Positions 43,051 through 53,333 of a stretch of DNA of 64,000 nt are shown here, piece by piece. The DNA comes from Bacillus sp. RO3 (GTDB lineage: Bacteria; Bacillota; Bacilli; Bacillales; Bacillaceae_B), in the NCBI RefSeq assembly GCF_012911895.1, contig NZ_JAAXCV010000029.1, forward strand, positions 24,305 through 88,304. The letters are read 5' to 3'. The translations under genes were made by a program, and so were the position numbers. How positions within the stretch are numbered: position 1 is the stretch's first letter; each line of letters opens with the position of its first letter. The notes under the pieces were generated by a model that searched no databases, was not told the origin of the DNA, and was given only the letters and a program-made list of their open reading frames with translations.

Positions 43051-45213
43051 ATGAAAGTTATTATTGCGGAAAAACCCGATCAAGGTGCAACCCTCGCTAA
43101 ACCGTTTCCCCACCGGAAACGCCAAGGGTATATTGAGATACACTCCAATGATGTATTTCCAAAAGGGGCGTTTATCACATGGGCAGTCGGCCATCTCTTC
43201 CAACTGCAAGCTCCCGAAAAATATGAGGGAAAATGGAAGAAGTGGGCACTAGAGGACCTTCCCATCATTCCGACCCGCTTTCAATATGAACTGCAAAAGA
43301 CAAAAGCAAAGCAGTTCACTGTCATCAAAGAGCTCCTTAAGAAAAGGGAAGTAACCGAGATCATCCATGCAGGGGATGCAGGGCGGGAAGGTGAGTTAAT
43401 TATCCGAAACATCATTTCCATGTCCAGGGTACAAAAACCGATGAAAAGATTGTGGATATCATCCCTGACTGAGAAGGCCATCATAAATGGGTTTAATGCC
43501 TTAAGAGAGGAAACGGAAATGAGAAGCCTCTATTATGAAGCCTATTCCCGTGCTTGTGCTGACTGGCTTGTTGGGATGAATGCATCAAGGGTGTATAGCA
43601 TTCTTCTAAAACAGCAAGGCATGTCAGATGTATTTTCAGCAGGAAGGGTACAAACCCCGACCCTCGCATTGATTGTGAAAAGAGAGGAGGAGATCGAGAA
43701 ATTTAAGAGCGAACCTTTTTGGGAAGTGAAGGCCAGTTTTCATATGGACCATCATGTATATGAAGGGATTTGGCAAAAGGAAGGCGAATCAAGGATACCT
43801 TCCAGGGAGCTAGCCGAAAAGATCGCTGCTTTTTGTCAAAATAAACCTGCTACAGTCGTTACAATGAAGACAGAAAGAAAAGAATATGCCCCTCCTTTAC
43901 TGTTCAACTTGTCTGCCCTACAAGCGACCATTAACAAAATGTATAAGTTTTCTCCTAAGAAAACGCTTGATGTTCTGCAGAAACTGTATCAGAAAGGGAT
44001 CGTATCTTACCCAAGATCAGACTCTCAATATGTAACGAAAGGCGAAGCGGAGACCTTTCCTGAGATCTTGTCCAAGCTAAAAGAATATCCTCCTTACAAT
44101 AACTGGATCCCTGTACCAAATAGTTTATTGAACAATAAGAGGTTTGTGAATGAAGCCAAAGTATCGGACCACTATGCAATCATTCCTACTGAACAGGTAA
44201 CAGACCCCCGAACTCTTTCCGGGGATGAACAGAAGATCTATGACGTGGTCGTGAAACGATTTATCGCTGCACATCATGACAAAGCCATCATGGACTATAC
44301 GACCATCACTACGATGGTGGACGAAAGGGCTGAGTTTGTTTCGAAAGGCAAACAAGTCATTCAGGAAGGCTGGAGACATGTTCTGTTCGGGAACGAAAAA
44401 GATAAAGACGATGAACCAATCCTCCCCCCTGTAAAGGAAAAGGACAAAGGATCGGTAAAGAGAGTGGACATAAAGGAGGGCAAAACCCAGCCGCCCAAAC
44501 GATTCACAGAAGGGCAACTGATCACATTAATGAAATCAGCCGGGAAATACATGGAGAATGACGAATTAGAAAAAGTGTTGCAGCAAACGGAAGGTCTTGG
44601 AACCGAAGCAACCCGTGCGGGAATCATCACCATGCTTAAAGACCGACAATACATTGATATCCAAAAGAACATCGTATACCCGACTGACAAGGCGAAGGTA
44701 CTAATCCGGGCCATTGGGGAAAATGTGTTAGCTTCAGCTGAAATGACAGCTAAGTGGGAGCAACGGCTACAGGAAATAGGCAAAGGCAAAGCTTCCGCTC
44801 CCGAGTTCATGGAACAAGTGAAGAAATTAAGCGATCGTCTTGTTCAAAATGCCCTTCAAGAATCTGCGTCCTGGGAGTTTGGGGACCTTGATACTGCTTC
44901 CATTCAGAGAAAAAACCAAAAAGGAAAAAGAACAAATAAATCCAGTTTGGGTACATGTTTGAAATGCGGTGGTAAAGTCATAGATAAAGGAAAGTTCTAT
45001 GGATGTTCGAATTACCAAAAGTCCAAGTGCAGTTTTACAATCTCAAAAGTCATCCTTTCAAAAAGAATCACCCAAAAAATCGTTAAAAAAGTGCTGGCTG
45101 ATGGGAAGTCAGAACGAATCGACGGCTTTGTGAAAGGGGAAAAAGAGTTCTCTGCATACTTGAGCTGGGACCCTGACCAAAAGAAAATCCAGTTTAAATT
45201 TGATATGAACTAA
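43051..45213 (+). CDS. topB: DNA topoisomerase III
   Basis: 720 residues, type IA topoisomerase that relaxes negative supercoils and decatenates single-strand-linked DNA. TOPRIM domain at the start (KVIIAEKPDQGATLAKPF; GDAGREGELI with the acidic DxDxE-like set), FSAGRVQTPTLALIVKREEEI, active-site Tyr in GIVSYPRSDSQYVT, and a C-terminal zinc ribbon CLKCGGKVIDKGKFYGCSNY. Length equals TopB of B. subtilis (about 727). GAACAGGAGAA precedes the ATG. Single gene. Confidence 0.95.
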   Translation: MKVIIAEKPDQGATLAKPFPHRKRQGYIEIHSNDVFPKGAFITWAVGHLFQLQAPEKYEGKWKKWALEDLPIIPTRFQYELQKTKAKQFTVIKELLKKREVTEIIHAGDAGREGELIIRNIISMSRVQKPMKRLWISSLTEKAIINGFNALREETEMRSLYYEAYSRACADWLVGMNASRVYSILLKQQGMSDVFSAGRVQTPTLALIVKREEEIEKFKSEPFWEVKASFHMDHHVYEGIWQKEGESRIPSRELAEKIAAFCQNKPATVVTMKTERKEYAPPLLFNLSALQATINKMYKFSPKKTLDVLQKLYQKGIVSYPRSDSQYVTKGEAETFPEILSKLKEYPPYNNWIPVPNSLLNNKRFVNEAKVSDHYAIIPTEQVTDPRTLSGDEQKIYDVVVKRFIAAHHDKAIMDYTTITTMVDERAEFVSKGKQVIQEGWRHVLFGNEKDKDDEPILPPVKEKDKGSVKRVDIKEGKTQPPKRFTEGQLITLMKSAGKYMENDELEKVLQQTEGLGTEATRAGIITMLKDRQYIDIQKNIVYPTDKAKVLIRAIGENVLASAEMTAKWEQRLQEIGKGKASAPEFMEQVKKLSDRLVQNALQESASWEFGDLDTASIQRKNQKGKRTNKSSLGTCLKCGGKVIDKGKFYGCSNYQKSKCSFTISKVILSKRITQKIVKKVLADGKSERIDGFVKGEKEFSAYLSWDPDQKKIQFKFDMN

Positions 45214-45320
45214 GCCGCTAATACGGCTGGTACCAAAATTACTTCCCATGAATCACCGGAAAACATGGTAGAAGTACTCAATACCCTTCAGGTCAGAATT
45301 GACCTTTCTGCTGCCTTCTA

Positions 45321-45348
45321 TGCGACTCTCACCAGGGAGTCGTTTTTT
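45321..45348 (+). terminator. Rho-independent terminator
   Basis: CGACTC / GAGTCG stem with an 8-base loop followed by TTTTTT, about 110 bases after topB. The intervening stretch could be an extended 3' region. Confidence 0.75.
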
Positions 45349-45455
45349 CCATACTAATCAAAATGAAGGAGAATAATTCAATGGCAGAAGTTTAATATTA
45401 TGAAAAGTGGATAAACAATGAGTAGAATCAGCTTATTAAATGGAGGGTATATACA

Positions 45456-46109
45456 TTGAAAAAGATTTTAATGGTACTGACTAATGAAAGCAAAATTGAT
45501 GATGAACACGAAACGGGCCTTTGGCTATCCGAGTTCGCTGAACCATACGAAGAATTTACAAAGCAGGGTTACCAAGTAGATGTAGCCAGTATAAAAGGCG
45601 GGAGAATCCCTTTAGATCCAAATAGCCTTGATGATGAACAGGTGGAAAAATGGAAAGGAATCACAAAGGAGTTGGATCAAACGATGGTCCTCTCTCAATT
45701 GAACGTGAACGAATATTCGGGGATTTTCTTGCCTGGAGGACACGGAACGATGTTTGACCTCCCTGAAAACCCTGAACTTCAAAAAGCACTGGCTCACTTT
45801 GCCGAGAATAATAAAGCTATTGGATCCGTATGCCATGGTCCTGCCGGATTTGTCGGAACCAAGTTATCGAATGGAAAATGGCTGGTTGAAGGAAAAAGCA
45901 TGACAGCATTTACAAATGAAGAAGAACAACAAACGGGTCTTGATTCATTAATGCCTTTCTTACTGGAAACGAGATTAAGAGAACAGGGAGCACAATTTGA
46001 AAAATCGGAAGCCTGGACTGATCATGTGATTACAGATGGAAAATTTGTGACCGGTCAAAATCCACAATCCAGTCAGTCGGCAGCTGAAGCCTTCGTCAAA
46101 GTTTTATAA
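45456..46109 (+). CDS. DJ-1/PfpI family protein, class I amidotransferase-like (Hsp31 type)
   Basis: 217 residues. The nucleophile elbow is GSVCHGPAGFV (Cys near residue 128), preceded by IFLPGGHGTMFDLP with the conserved Gly-His, and followed by a helix with WLVEGKSMTAFTNEEE. The layout, with the N-terminal TNESKIDDEHETGLWLSEF, is that of Hsp31-like glyoxalase/deglycase proteins. Reported roles for the family are glyoxal detoxification and chaperoning. Likely start is TTG after GGAGGG. Single gene. Confidence 0.87.
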   Translation: MKKILMVLTNESKIDDEHETGLWLSEFAEPYEEFTKQGYQVDVASIKGGRIPLDPNSLDDEQVEKWKGITKELDQTMVLSQLNVNEYSGIFLPGGHGTMFDLPENPELQKALAHFAENNKAIGSVCHGPAGFVGTKLSNGKWLVEGKSMTAFTNEEEQQTGLDSLMPFLLETRLREQGAQFEKSEAWTDHVITDGKFVTGQNPQSSQSAAEAFVKVL

Positions 46110-46140
46110 AAAAAGTTCATTCTATACTGAATGATCTATT

Positions 46141-46175
46141 AGAGCATGGGGGATACTCCTCCATGCTCTTTTTCT
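46141..46175 (+). terminator. Rho-independent terminator
   Basis: AGAGCATGG / CCATGCTCT stem with GGG/CCT inner pairs and a TTTTCTCTTTT tail. Confidence 0.88.
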
Positions 46176-46248
46176 CTTTTACAAAACCCTCTATTCTGCG
46201 ACCATTTGTGATAAAATCGGAAAAAGAATAAAACGAGAGGAGAATCTC

Positions 46249-46629
46249 ATGCAGGTCATTCGACTATTGATTCAAATTGGTATTTTATGTATTTTCTTTG
46301 AAGTTGGAAAGTGGTGTAGCAGCTTCTTTCAGCTGCCCATTCCCGGGAGTATTATCGGGATGCTTTTTTTATTTCTATTATTATTAACGGGTGTGGTGAA
46401 AGAACGGTTATTATTGGACGGTTCAGGGTTCTTTCTCAGGCACTTTTCATTCTTTTTCCTTCCCTTAGCCGTAAGTGCCATGATATTGGGGCCTTACTTT
46501 ATGGAATATGGCTGGAAGCTTCTATTCATCTTAATTGTGAGTGGAGTAATAGGTTTCATTTCCACTGCATTATCAGCTGAACGATTAATAAAATGGAAGG
46601 AGAAACGGAAACATGGCCACTCTCATTAG
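46249..46629 (+). CDS. CidA/LrgA family membrane protein
   Basis: 126 residues, four membrane helices, with the family phrase FQLPIPGSIIGMLFLFLLLLTGVVK and the following LPLAVSAMILGPYF. These holin-like proteins work with an LrgB partner. In B. subtilis one such pair (PftAB) imports pyruvate; in Staphylococcus LrgAB/CidAB affect lysis and metabolite export. The 3' end overlaps the LrgB-like gene by 17 bases, so they are coupled. GAGAGGAG precedes the ATG. Confidence 0.9.
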   Translation: MQVIRLLIQIGILCIFFEVGKWCSSFFQLPIPGSIIGMLFLFLLLLTGVVKERLLLDGSGFFLRHFSFFFLPLAVSAMILGPYFMEYGWKLLFILIVSGVIGFISTALSAERLIKWKEKRKHGHSH

Positions 46630-47299
46630 TTCCTTTCTGGCAATAGGCGTAACGATACTATATTTTCTCCTGGGTGTGAAAATTCACCGATTATGGCCCA
46701 ATCCATTCACGATACCTATCTTTGTAAGTACGATAGCAGTCATCATCACATTGGTGATCGTGGATATTCCGTATGATCGCTATGCTGATTTCACATCGGT
46801 CATTACCTATTTACTTGGTCCTGCCACTGTATCACTGGCCTACCCTCTCTATCAGCACAGGAAGTTATTCGCTCAGAATGTGCAGCCCATCCTCTTCGGT
46901 CTTTTTATGGGGAGCGGCATGTCTATGCTCATTTCGTATTATTTCAGTCTGTGGTTGGGGATACCAGCTGAATGGAATCGCTCCTTACTTATTAAAACGA
47001 TTACAACCCCTGTAGCAGTGGATATAGGCAAAGTCATACATGCAAACATCGAAGTGATCCCCACCGTTGTCATCGTAACCGGTATGTTCGGCGCCATGAT
47101 CGTGCCGTCCATTAATCATTGGCTGGGAGTTATCCATCCTATCGCCAAAGGACTCCCATTCGGTGTGATCGCACATGGGGTCGGAACGTCCCAGGCCATT
47201 AAAGAAGGGGAAAGGGAAGGTGCTGTAAGTGGGGCTGCCATGGCATTAACCGCCACGATCATGTCCTTTGTCATACCTTTCTTATTTCTTTTGGTTTGA
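46613..47299 (+). CDS. LrgB/CidB family membrane protein
   Basis: 228 residues with seven or eight membrane helices. Family motifs: ITYLLGPATVSLAYPLYQHR, LFGLFMGSGMSML, IKTITTPVAVDIGK (the TxPVA segment), and FGVIAHGVGTSQAIKEGEREGAVSGAAMAL (GxxAHGxGTxxA). Partner of the upstream CidA/LrgA protein. The pair could be a pyruvate/organic acid transporter or a murein hydrolase modulator; no adjacent LytS/LytT-type regulator is present to support the pyruvate role. Confidence 0.92.
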   Translation: MATLISSFLAIGVTILYFLLGVKIHRLWPNPFTIPIFVSTIAVIITLVIVDIPYDRYADFTSVITYLLGPATVSLAYPLYQHRKLFAQNVQPILFGLFMGSGMSMLISYYFSLWLGIPAEWNRSLLIKTITTPVAVDIGKVIHANIEVIPTVVIVTGMFGAMIVPSINHWLGVIHPIAKGLPFGVIAHGVGTSQAIKEGEREGAVSGAAMALTATIMSFVIPFLFLLV

Positions 47300-47361
47300 T
47301 GCTCTTGTGGAAGGGGGAAGCTAGAGGAGAAACCTTTCTTTCATAAAGGAGAGACATTCCT

Positions 47362-48624
47362 ATGAAACGCTTCCTAATGAAAATGCGAAAAGGGATATGG
47401 GTCGTTCCTGCCCTCTACAGTATGTCATCATTGGTATTGGCCATCATGACTGTTTCCCTTGATACCTACTGGATTCATAAAATCGAGCCTTTTATCCCTG
47501 TCATGATGTTGACCAGTATCGATCTCGCCCAAACGGTACTGAGTGCCATTGCATCGTCATTGCTTACGATGACAACTTTTACATTTTCGACAGTAATGGT
47601 TGTTTTAACGACGTACTCTTCTCAATTTTCTCCCCGAACCCTGCAAAATTTCGTGAAGGATGAGACCACGATGAGGGGACTTGGGATCTTTCTTGGAGGA
47701 TTTATTTACTCCATCATTTCACTATTATTTATGAGGCAAAGCCTAGAGGAACATTTAGTTTCTTCCGCATTTGTCGGGGTCCTTTATGCCATTGTCTGTT
47801 TAGCGTTTTTTGCATATTTTATCCACCATATTGCTACATCTATACAGATCAGCCGTTTAATTGAGCGACTAGAACAAGAAGCATTGAAAGTGATCGATTA
47901 TTATTCCTCACTTCAGCAAAATCAGGAAGTGAAAGCATTTACAATGATTCCGGCACATGATGGTAATGGAACCAACATCCCTTCACATAAATCAGGATTT
48001 ATTCAATTTATTGATTTGTCAGGATTAGTTCTTTTTTGTTCAGAAAATGATTCAGTGATTGAAATTCAAACAAAAGTTGGAGAGTTCGTTAAAGAAGGAG
48101 ACATCCTTTTTACGATTTATGGTAACGAGATAAGTGAAGAAGAATATCGTTCATACATATATATTGGAAGAGAGCGGATGGGAGAGTATGACCTTGCTTA
48201 TTCCCTTCAAAAAATTGTGGAAATTGCATTAAGGGCCGTTTCCCCCGGAATCAATGATCCGAACACTGCAAGAGATTCGATCAAATATTTAGGTCTTTTA
48301 TTGAGCGAAACCCACGACATTAAGGATGGAATTGTAACATTAAAAGATAAAGACCGTTATCCAAGGGTATCGGTGACGATCTTTTCATTTAACCATATTC
48401 TGTATAAAACATTTTATCAACTTGTTCATTACGGTAAAGAAGATATATCTGTCATACTGGCCATCATGGATGCCCTTATTATGGTGTATCGTGAAGTCGA
48501 TACAGATCGTAAGCATATTGTGTACGATTTTCATAAATATGTACTACACGGAATGGATAAAGACCAGATGCAAGAATGGGATCTATACTATATTAATGAA
48601 AAAATCGAAATGCTGAGACCTTAA
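47362..48624 (+). CDS. DUF2254 membrane protein
   Basis: 420 residues. Four membrane helices in the first 160 residues (VVPALYSMSSLVLAIMTVSL, LTSIDLAQTVLSAIASSLLTMTTF, IFLGGFIYSIISLLFM, AFVGVLYAIVCLAFFAYFI), then a large cytosolic domain. FTFSTVMVVLTTYSSQFSPRTLQNF and ALRAVSPGINDPNTA are DUF2254 hallmarks. Function not known. AAAGGAGAG precedes the ATG; 62 bases after the LrgB-like gene. Confidence 0.9.
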   Translation: MKRFLMKMRKGIWVVPALYSMSSLVLAIMTVSLDTYWIHKIEPFIPVMMLTSIDLAQTVLSAIASSLLTMTTFTFSTVMVVLTTYSSQFSPRTLQNFVKDETTMRGLGIFLGGFIYSIISLLFMRQSLEEHLVSSAFVGVLYAIVCLAFFAYFIHHIATSIQISRLIERLEQEALKVIDYYSSLQQNQEVKAFTMIPAHDGNGTNIPSHKSGFIQFIDLSGLVLFCSENDSVIEIQTKVGEFVKEGDILFTIYGNEISEEEYRSYIYIGRERMGEYDLAYSLQKIVEIALRAVSPGINDPNTARDSIKYLGLLLSETHDIKDGIVTLKDKDRYPRVSVTIFSFNHILYKTFYQLVHYGKEDISVILAIMDALIMVYREVDTDRKHIVYDFHKYVLHGMDKDQMQEWDLYYINEKIEMLRP

Positions 48625-48741
48625 AATTCAGCAGGCAGGTGAAATTCCTTTAAACTCAATGTTTTTACTTTACGTATTTCAAAAGAAGCTTTCCCTTTAA
48701 AAACCGTAGGTGTTTCGGTATAGTAGGGGAAGGTGAAATAA

Positions 48742-49506
<765 letters not shown>

Positions 49507-49513
49507 AGCAGTG

Positions 49514-49565
49514 AGGGACGGACCTTCAATTCCGGGATTAACTCCCGGAAGACAGCTCCGTCCCT
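49514..49565. repeat. GGACGGACC-family inverted pair with inner hairpin
   Basis: AGGGACGGACCT at 49514-49525 faces AGCTCCGTCCCT at 49554-49565 (one mismatch). Between them TTCCGGGA / TCCCGGAA forms an inner 8-bp stem, and TTTTTG follows. It starts 8 bases after the MapB stop and may double as its terminator. Confidence 0.75.
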
Positions 49566-49783
49566 TTTTGTATACATTTTGTATAAGGGCAAACGTTGCA
49601 TGACCGAGTGGAGCAAGGGTAATCCTGTTACAGCCATTACCAAAACGCTGAGATGAACTTTATGTAAATAATGTTAAGGATGGTACAAAATAGTTGTAAT
49701 AGGTAGAAAGTTGGAGTAAAGTAGATGTATTATTGTTATACAAATATTATACATATTAATAAAAAATTCGGAGGTATCCCCCA

Positions 49784-51070
49784 ATGGCTGTATTATTTTC
49801 AAGGAAACCCAAGACTGAACCCGTCATTGTCCCTTCCTCAAACGTCATCGTCCTTGAAGACAAGAAATTGAGTGAAAGACTGCACTATATGCAATTTCAG
49901 GAACATCACTTACGTGAATTGAGAGAAGTTCTTCCCGTGTATGAACAATTATCAGATTCCTTACTTGAAACAGTGTTGGATCATCTGTACAAACATCCCA
50001 GCCTCGTAGAGATTGCCGTCAATCACTCCAGCCGGGAACGATTAAAGGCGGTATTCCATGACTACTTCCGTTCACTCTTCTCCGGGCAACTAGATCAAGA
50101 ATATTTCAACATGAGGGAGAGGATGGGGAAGATCCATAACAGAAATGGTGTTACAATTGATTGGTTCATTTCTACTTACACAACCATCCAGCATCTATTG
50201 ATCCCAAAAATCGTAGAGCTTTATCAAAAAGACCCATCCAAGCTTGCATCGGTCTTAGTCGCCATTGATCATGGAATACACCTGGATGCGAGCATTGTAT
50301 CTGAATACTATATCCAAAGCAGAATGGACGAGCTCGAAAAACTTCACCATGAGAATCAGTCCCTTCAAGTAGAAATGCTGAACATGAACACAGAACTCGG
50401 ATCTTCACTGAAACAAACCGAGCAAAGCCTGAATGAGACTGCCAAAAAAGCGGAACACATTCGAGCAGAATCTGAAAACACCGAAAAAAGCAGCAAAAAT
50501 CTTTTACAATTATCGAAAATGAACAAAAACCAAACAGATCATATGATTGAAAGTTTCGGGTTCATTACCGAACAAATACACTCACTTCTAAATGAAATTC
50601 AAGGAGTTAAGCACATAGCCGAACAGATTACGCCACTTTCCAATTCAATACAGCAAATAGCTGACCAGACCAATCTTCTGGCACTGAATGCCTCTATTGA
50701 AGCAGCACGAGCTGGGAATGAAGGGAGGGGTTTTGCAGTAGTTGCTTCCGAAGTAAGAAAGCTTGCTGAGGATTCGAAAGAACTGAGCAATTCCATCCAT
50801 CAACTAGTCAATAAAAGTAACAAACAAATCGGAGTTGTCTCAAATCGCGTCAGAAACATGACGGATTTGACGGAGAATTCCCGTAAAGAAATAGGAAATG
50901 TGCAAAGCGGCATCGTGACCGTCCAAATGGAGATGGAAAACTATATGAACATGTTCAAACGAAATCAAACCGATCTAAATCATATTGTAGAGTCCATCAA
51001 GCAGATCAATCACACGACTGATGAACTGGTTCGATTTGCTTCAACCATCATTCATAAGATGAACAAATAA
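49784..51070 (+). CDS. HemAT-like globin-coupled methyl-accepting sensor
   Basis: 428 residues. N-terminal protoglobin-type sensor domain (about 30-185): [22 protein letters not shown] carries the proximal heme His (H118), as in HemAT. A linker coiled coil leads to an MCP signalling domain with the hairpin [40 protein letters not shown] (in pieces) and no membrane helices. It should bind O2 through heme and signal to CheA, giving aerotaxis. No chemotaxis genes are adjacent. GGAGGT precedes the ATG. Confidence 0.9.
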   Translation: MAVLFSRKPKTEPVIVPSSNVIVLEDKKLSERLHYMQFQEHHLRELREVLPVYEQLSDSLLETVLDHLYKHPSLVEIAVNHSSRERLKAVFHDYFRSLFSGQLDQEYFNMRERMGKIHNRNGVTIDWFISTYTTIQHLLIPKIVELYQKDPSKLASVLVAIDHGIHLDASIVSEYYIQSRMDELEKLHHENQSLQVEMLNMNTELGSSLKQTEQSLNETAKKAEHIRAESENTEKSSKNLLQLSKMNKNQTDHMIESFGFITEQIHSLLNEIQGVKHIAEQITPLSNSIQQIADQTNLLALNASIEAARAGNEGRGFAVVASEVRKLAEDSKELSNSIHQLVNKSNKQIGVVSNRVRNMTDLTENSRKEIGNVQSGIVTVQMEMENYMNMFKRNQTDLNHIVESIKQINHTTDELVRFASTIIHKMNK

Positions 51071-51072
51071 AT

Positions 51073-51113
51073 AGAAAGAGGGAAATCGGATTAAAGCCGG
51101 TTTCCCTCTTTCT
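51073..51113. terminator. Bidirectional terminator
   Basis: GAAAGAGGGAAATCGG / CCGGTTTCCCTCTTTC stem between the sensor gene and the zinc-ribbon gene on the other strand. Confidence 0.85.
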
Positions 51114-51114
51114 A

Positions 51115-51270
51115 TTAAACGATTTTCGTTTTACCGCACTCCTGGCACTTCCGATAAAACTTACCATCCAAGACACGCGATTTAAAAATATTGTTCCCGC
51201 ATTCGCAGCGACCGCTGTGTTCGTCGGGCTCATCTTTATAAAGTACGATCGTTTCATCCTGATTTTCCAA
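51115..51270 (-). CDS. 51-residue zinc-ribbon-like protein
   Basis: A TTG start with CTGGAGG 8 bases upstream opens a frame with two Cys pairs: RCECGN at residues 21-26 and KCQECGK at residues 41-47. This CxC-x17-CxxC spacing fits a small zinc ribbon. The N-terminal 20 residues are acidic (MENQDETIVLYKDEPDEHSG). A different frame over the same DNA is longer but has no ribosome site or recognisable composition. Function unknown; nucleic acid or protein binding is possible. Confidence 0.62.
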   Translation of the reverse strand: MENQDETIVLYKDEPDEHSGRCECGNNIFKSRVLDGKFYRKCQECGKTKIV

Positions 51271-51647
51271 CCTGCCATCCTCCAGTTCATTTTTCTACTT
51301 ATAGTATAGAAGGAATCTTTCATATTGTTAAGATTTATCTTCTATTAAATCAAAATTGGATTTTCTATTGTTGAAAAGAATGAACGTTCACTTACGACAT
51401 ACTTGCCTGTAAAACCCTCAACAATCAAAGCAGATGTTCATTATAAACCTGCATACTGACTGAGTTTTACCATAGTATTCCTCTATATGATAGTTTATAC
51501 AGAAGATCACTATCTATTACAGCCTTGAAATATTCTTGACGCACGATATTAAAGTTCCTGTTATTGAAATGAGATTTTACTATGTTAGTATTTTCCCTGT
51601 TAGCAAAAATAAATAACCCGCTAGCTACATAAGGAGGAATATTTTCT
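51271..51647. other. Gene gap with no clear feature
   Basis: About 375 AT-rich bases between the zinc-ribbon gene and the first 3D-domain gene. TGTTAT-N5-TGAGAT near 51558 only loosely resembles a WalR site. No ORF or strong hairpin. Confidence 0.45.
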
Positions 51648-52442
51648 ATGAAACTAAAAAAATCGATTATTTCTGTGGCTGCATTTACTACACTTGCAGT
51701 GTCTGGTGGAGCTAGCGCTTCAGCACAAGACATCGAAATAAAAAAAGGCGACACATTATGGGGAATTGCCAAAGAATATGGAACTTCCGTTGATCAACTT
51801 ATGAAATGGAACAGCTTGAGTTCACACATCATATATCCGGATCAGGAACTTAAAGTTTCGTCCAAAGAGTTTTATACAGTCAAAAAAGGCGACACTCTCT
51901 GGGGCATCTCTTCTCATTATGGAGTTTCCGTCGACAGTTTAATCGGGTGGAACGCCCTTGAAACAGATGTAATTGTCCCTGGACAAGAATTAGTCATTAA
52001 TCTAGAAGAAAAAAATACACCTTCAGCTACTGCACATACTTCTGAAGAAGCAGCCACGCCTGCCGAGGAAACTGCAGAAGTAGCTCCAGAAGCTGAAGCG
52101 CCGGCAGAAGAGACTGCTGAAGAGGCGGCAACTGAGGAGAATGCAGTGAAGGAAATCACAGTGGAAGCTACGGCTTACACAGCAAGCTGTGATGGATGCT
52201 CCGGTACGACTGCGACGGGTGTAAACCTATTAGAAAACCCTGATGCCAAGGTGATTGCCGTAGACCCGAATGTAATACCACTTGGATCAAAAGTATATGT
52301 AGAAGGCTATGGCTATGCAACTGCGGAAGATACTGGTGGGGCAATCAAAGGTAATCGAATCGATGTATTCATCCCTTCAAAAGACCAGGCCATTGACTTT
52401 GGAAGAAAAACGCTGAATGTAAAGATACTTGAAACAAAATAA
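51648..52442 (+). CDS. Secreted LysM-LysM-3D cell wall protein (YocH-like)
   Basis: 264 residues: signal peptide cut after ASASA, two LysM domains (IEIKKGDTLWGIAKEYGTSV and FYTVKKGDTLWGISSHYGVSV starts), an Ala/Glu/Pro-rich linker of about 50 residues, and a C-terminal 3D domain (VEATAYTASCDGCSG, VIAVDPNVIPLGSKVYVEGYG, AEDTGGAIKGNRIDVFI) with the three Asp residues of the name. This is the layout of YocH, a peptidoglycan-active protein under WalR control in B. subtilis. AAGGAGGAA precedes the ATG. A paralogue follows 310 bases downstream. Confidence 0.9.
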   Translation: MKLKKSIISVAAFTTLAVSGGASASAQDIEIKKGDTLWGIAKEYGTSVDQLMKWNSLSSHIIYPDQELKVSSKEFYTVKKGDTLWGISSHYGVSVDSLIGWNALETDVIVPGQELVINLEEKNTPSATAHTSEEAATPAEETAEVAPEAEAPAEETAEEAATEENAVKEITVEATAYTASCDGCSGTTATGVNLLENPDAKVIAVDPNVIPLGSKVYVEGYGYATAEDTGGAIKGNRIDVFIPSKDQAIDFGRKTLNVKILETK

Positions 52443-52450
52443 TAACCAAC

Positions 52451-52484
52451 AACCGCTGAGTTTCATTTCTCAGCGGTTTTTTTA
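52451..52484 (+). terminator. Rho-independent terminator
   Basis: AACCGCTGAG / CTCAGCGGTT stem, 8-base loop, then TTTTT. Confidence 0.92.
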
Positions 52485-52651
52485 TGTGCAATGAAATGAA
52501 TCTTTATATGTACTCTTCTCCGCGAAAGTCCTTCCTGATTTATCCACTCATTTCTACTTATCGCTAAACGTTTCCCTATACTGAAAGAATATGGAGGATA
52601 TTCCAATAGAGAAGATAGAAAACATAAAATATTACAGGCTTGTCACCTAAT

Positions 52652-52668
52652 TGTTAACCGTTTATAAA
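52652..52668 (+). promoter_or_regulatory. Possible WalR (YycF) box
   Basis: TGTTAA-N5-TATAAA agrees with the WalR consensus TGTWAH-N5-TGTWAH except for one base in the second half. It lies about 100 bases before the second 3D-domain gene, in line with WalR control of yocH-type genes. The gap from 52485 to 52755 holds nothing else clear. Confidence 0.35.
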
Positions 52669-52755
52669 CAGTTTGTTATGATTCTGAGGTAAGTCTATGT
52701 TACTATTTCAACTGTTGGTTTTACAGACCATACACAAAAGGAGGAATTACACAAG

Positions 52756-53325
52756 ATGAAAAAAGTATTATTTTCCATTTTTTCCTTCACAGTTTTTCTA
52801 ACCATCGGACTTACTTCCGCCTCTGCGGAATCAAACGATACTGCCATAAATGATTATCATAATTTAGAAAAAGGCGATATTCTTTGGGAGATTGCAAATC
52901 GATATCATGTTTCGATAGATGAAGTTGGGACCCGTCAACAACTATTGAAAGAAGGCTATACTGTGAACGAAGATTCAACTGACGGACAAGCTGTTCAATC
53001 AGCTGAGATAGAAACAAGTGAAGACGACGTCGTCAAAGAAGTGAATGTGACAGCTACGGCATACACAGCCTATTGCGAAGGCTGTATCGGCATAACGAAG
53101 ACAGGTGTTGACTTAATCGAGAATCCTGATGCCAGAGTCATTGCTGTTGACCCAAGCGTCATTCCTTTGGGATCTAAAGTGTACGTAGAAGGGTTCGGCT
53201 ATGCCCGTGCCGAAGACACCGGGGGAGCCATTAAAGGAAACCGGATCGACATTTATATGGAAAAAGAAAAAGATGCCCTTAATTATGGTGTACAGGATGT
53301 TAAAGTCAAAGTCATAAAAGAATAA
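52756..53325 (+). CDS. Secreted 3D-domain protein with a degenerate LysM
   Basis: 189 residues: signal peptide ending ASA, then LEKGDILWEIANRYHVSIDEV, which is the first half of a LysM domain whose second half no longer fits (QQLLKEGYTVNED), and a 3D domain nearly identical in layout to the upstream gene (VTATAYTAYCEGCIG, VIAVDPSVIPLGSKVYVEGFG, AEDTGGAIKGNRIDIY). It is probably a diverged duplicate of the upstream YocH-like gene that has lost firm LysM binding. AAAGGAGGAA precedes the ATG. Confidence 0.88.
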   Translation: MKKVLFSIFSFTVFLTIGLTSASAESNDTAINDYHNLEKGDILWEIANRYHVSIDEVGTRQQLLKEGYTVNEDSTDGQAVQSAEIETSEDDVVKEVNVTATAYTAYCEGCIGITKTGVDLIENPDARVIAVDPSVIPLGSKVYVEGFGYARAEDTGGAIKGNRIDIYMEKEKDALNYGVQDVKVKVIKE

Positions 53326-53333
53326 ATTCATAC

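Noticed and set aside
45214..45350. Coding-looking stretch after topB
   Set aside because: It extends into the terminator stem and lacks a start and ribosome site.
51558..51574. WalR box ahead of the first YocH-like gene
   Set aside because: TGTTAT-N5-TGAGAT has two mismatches in the second half, too weak to list.
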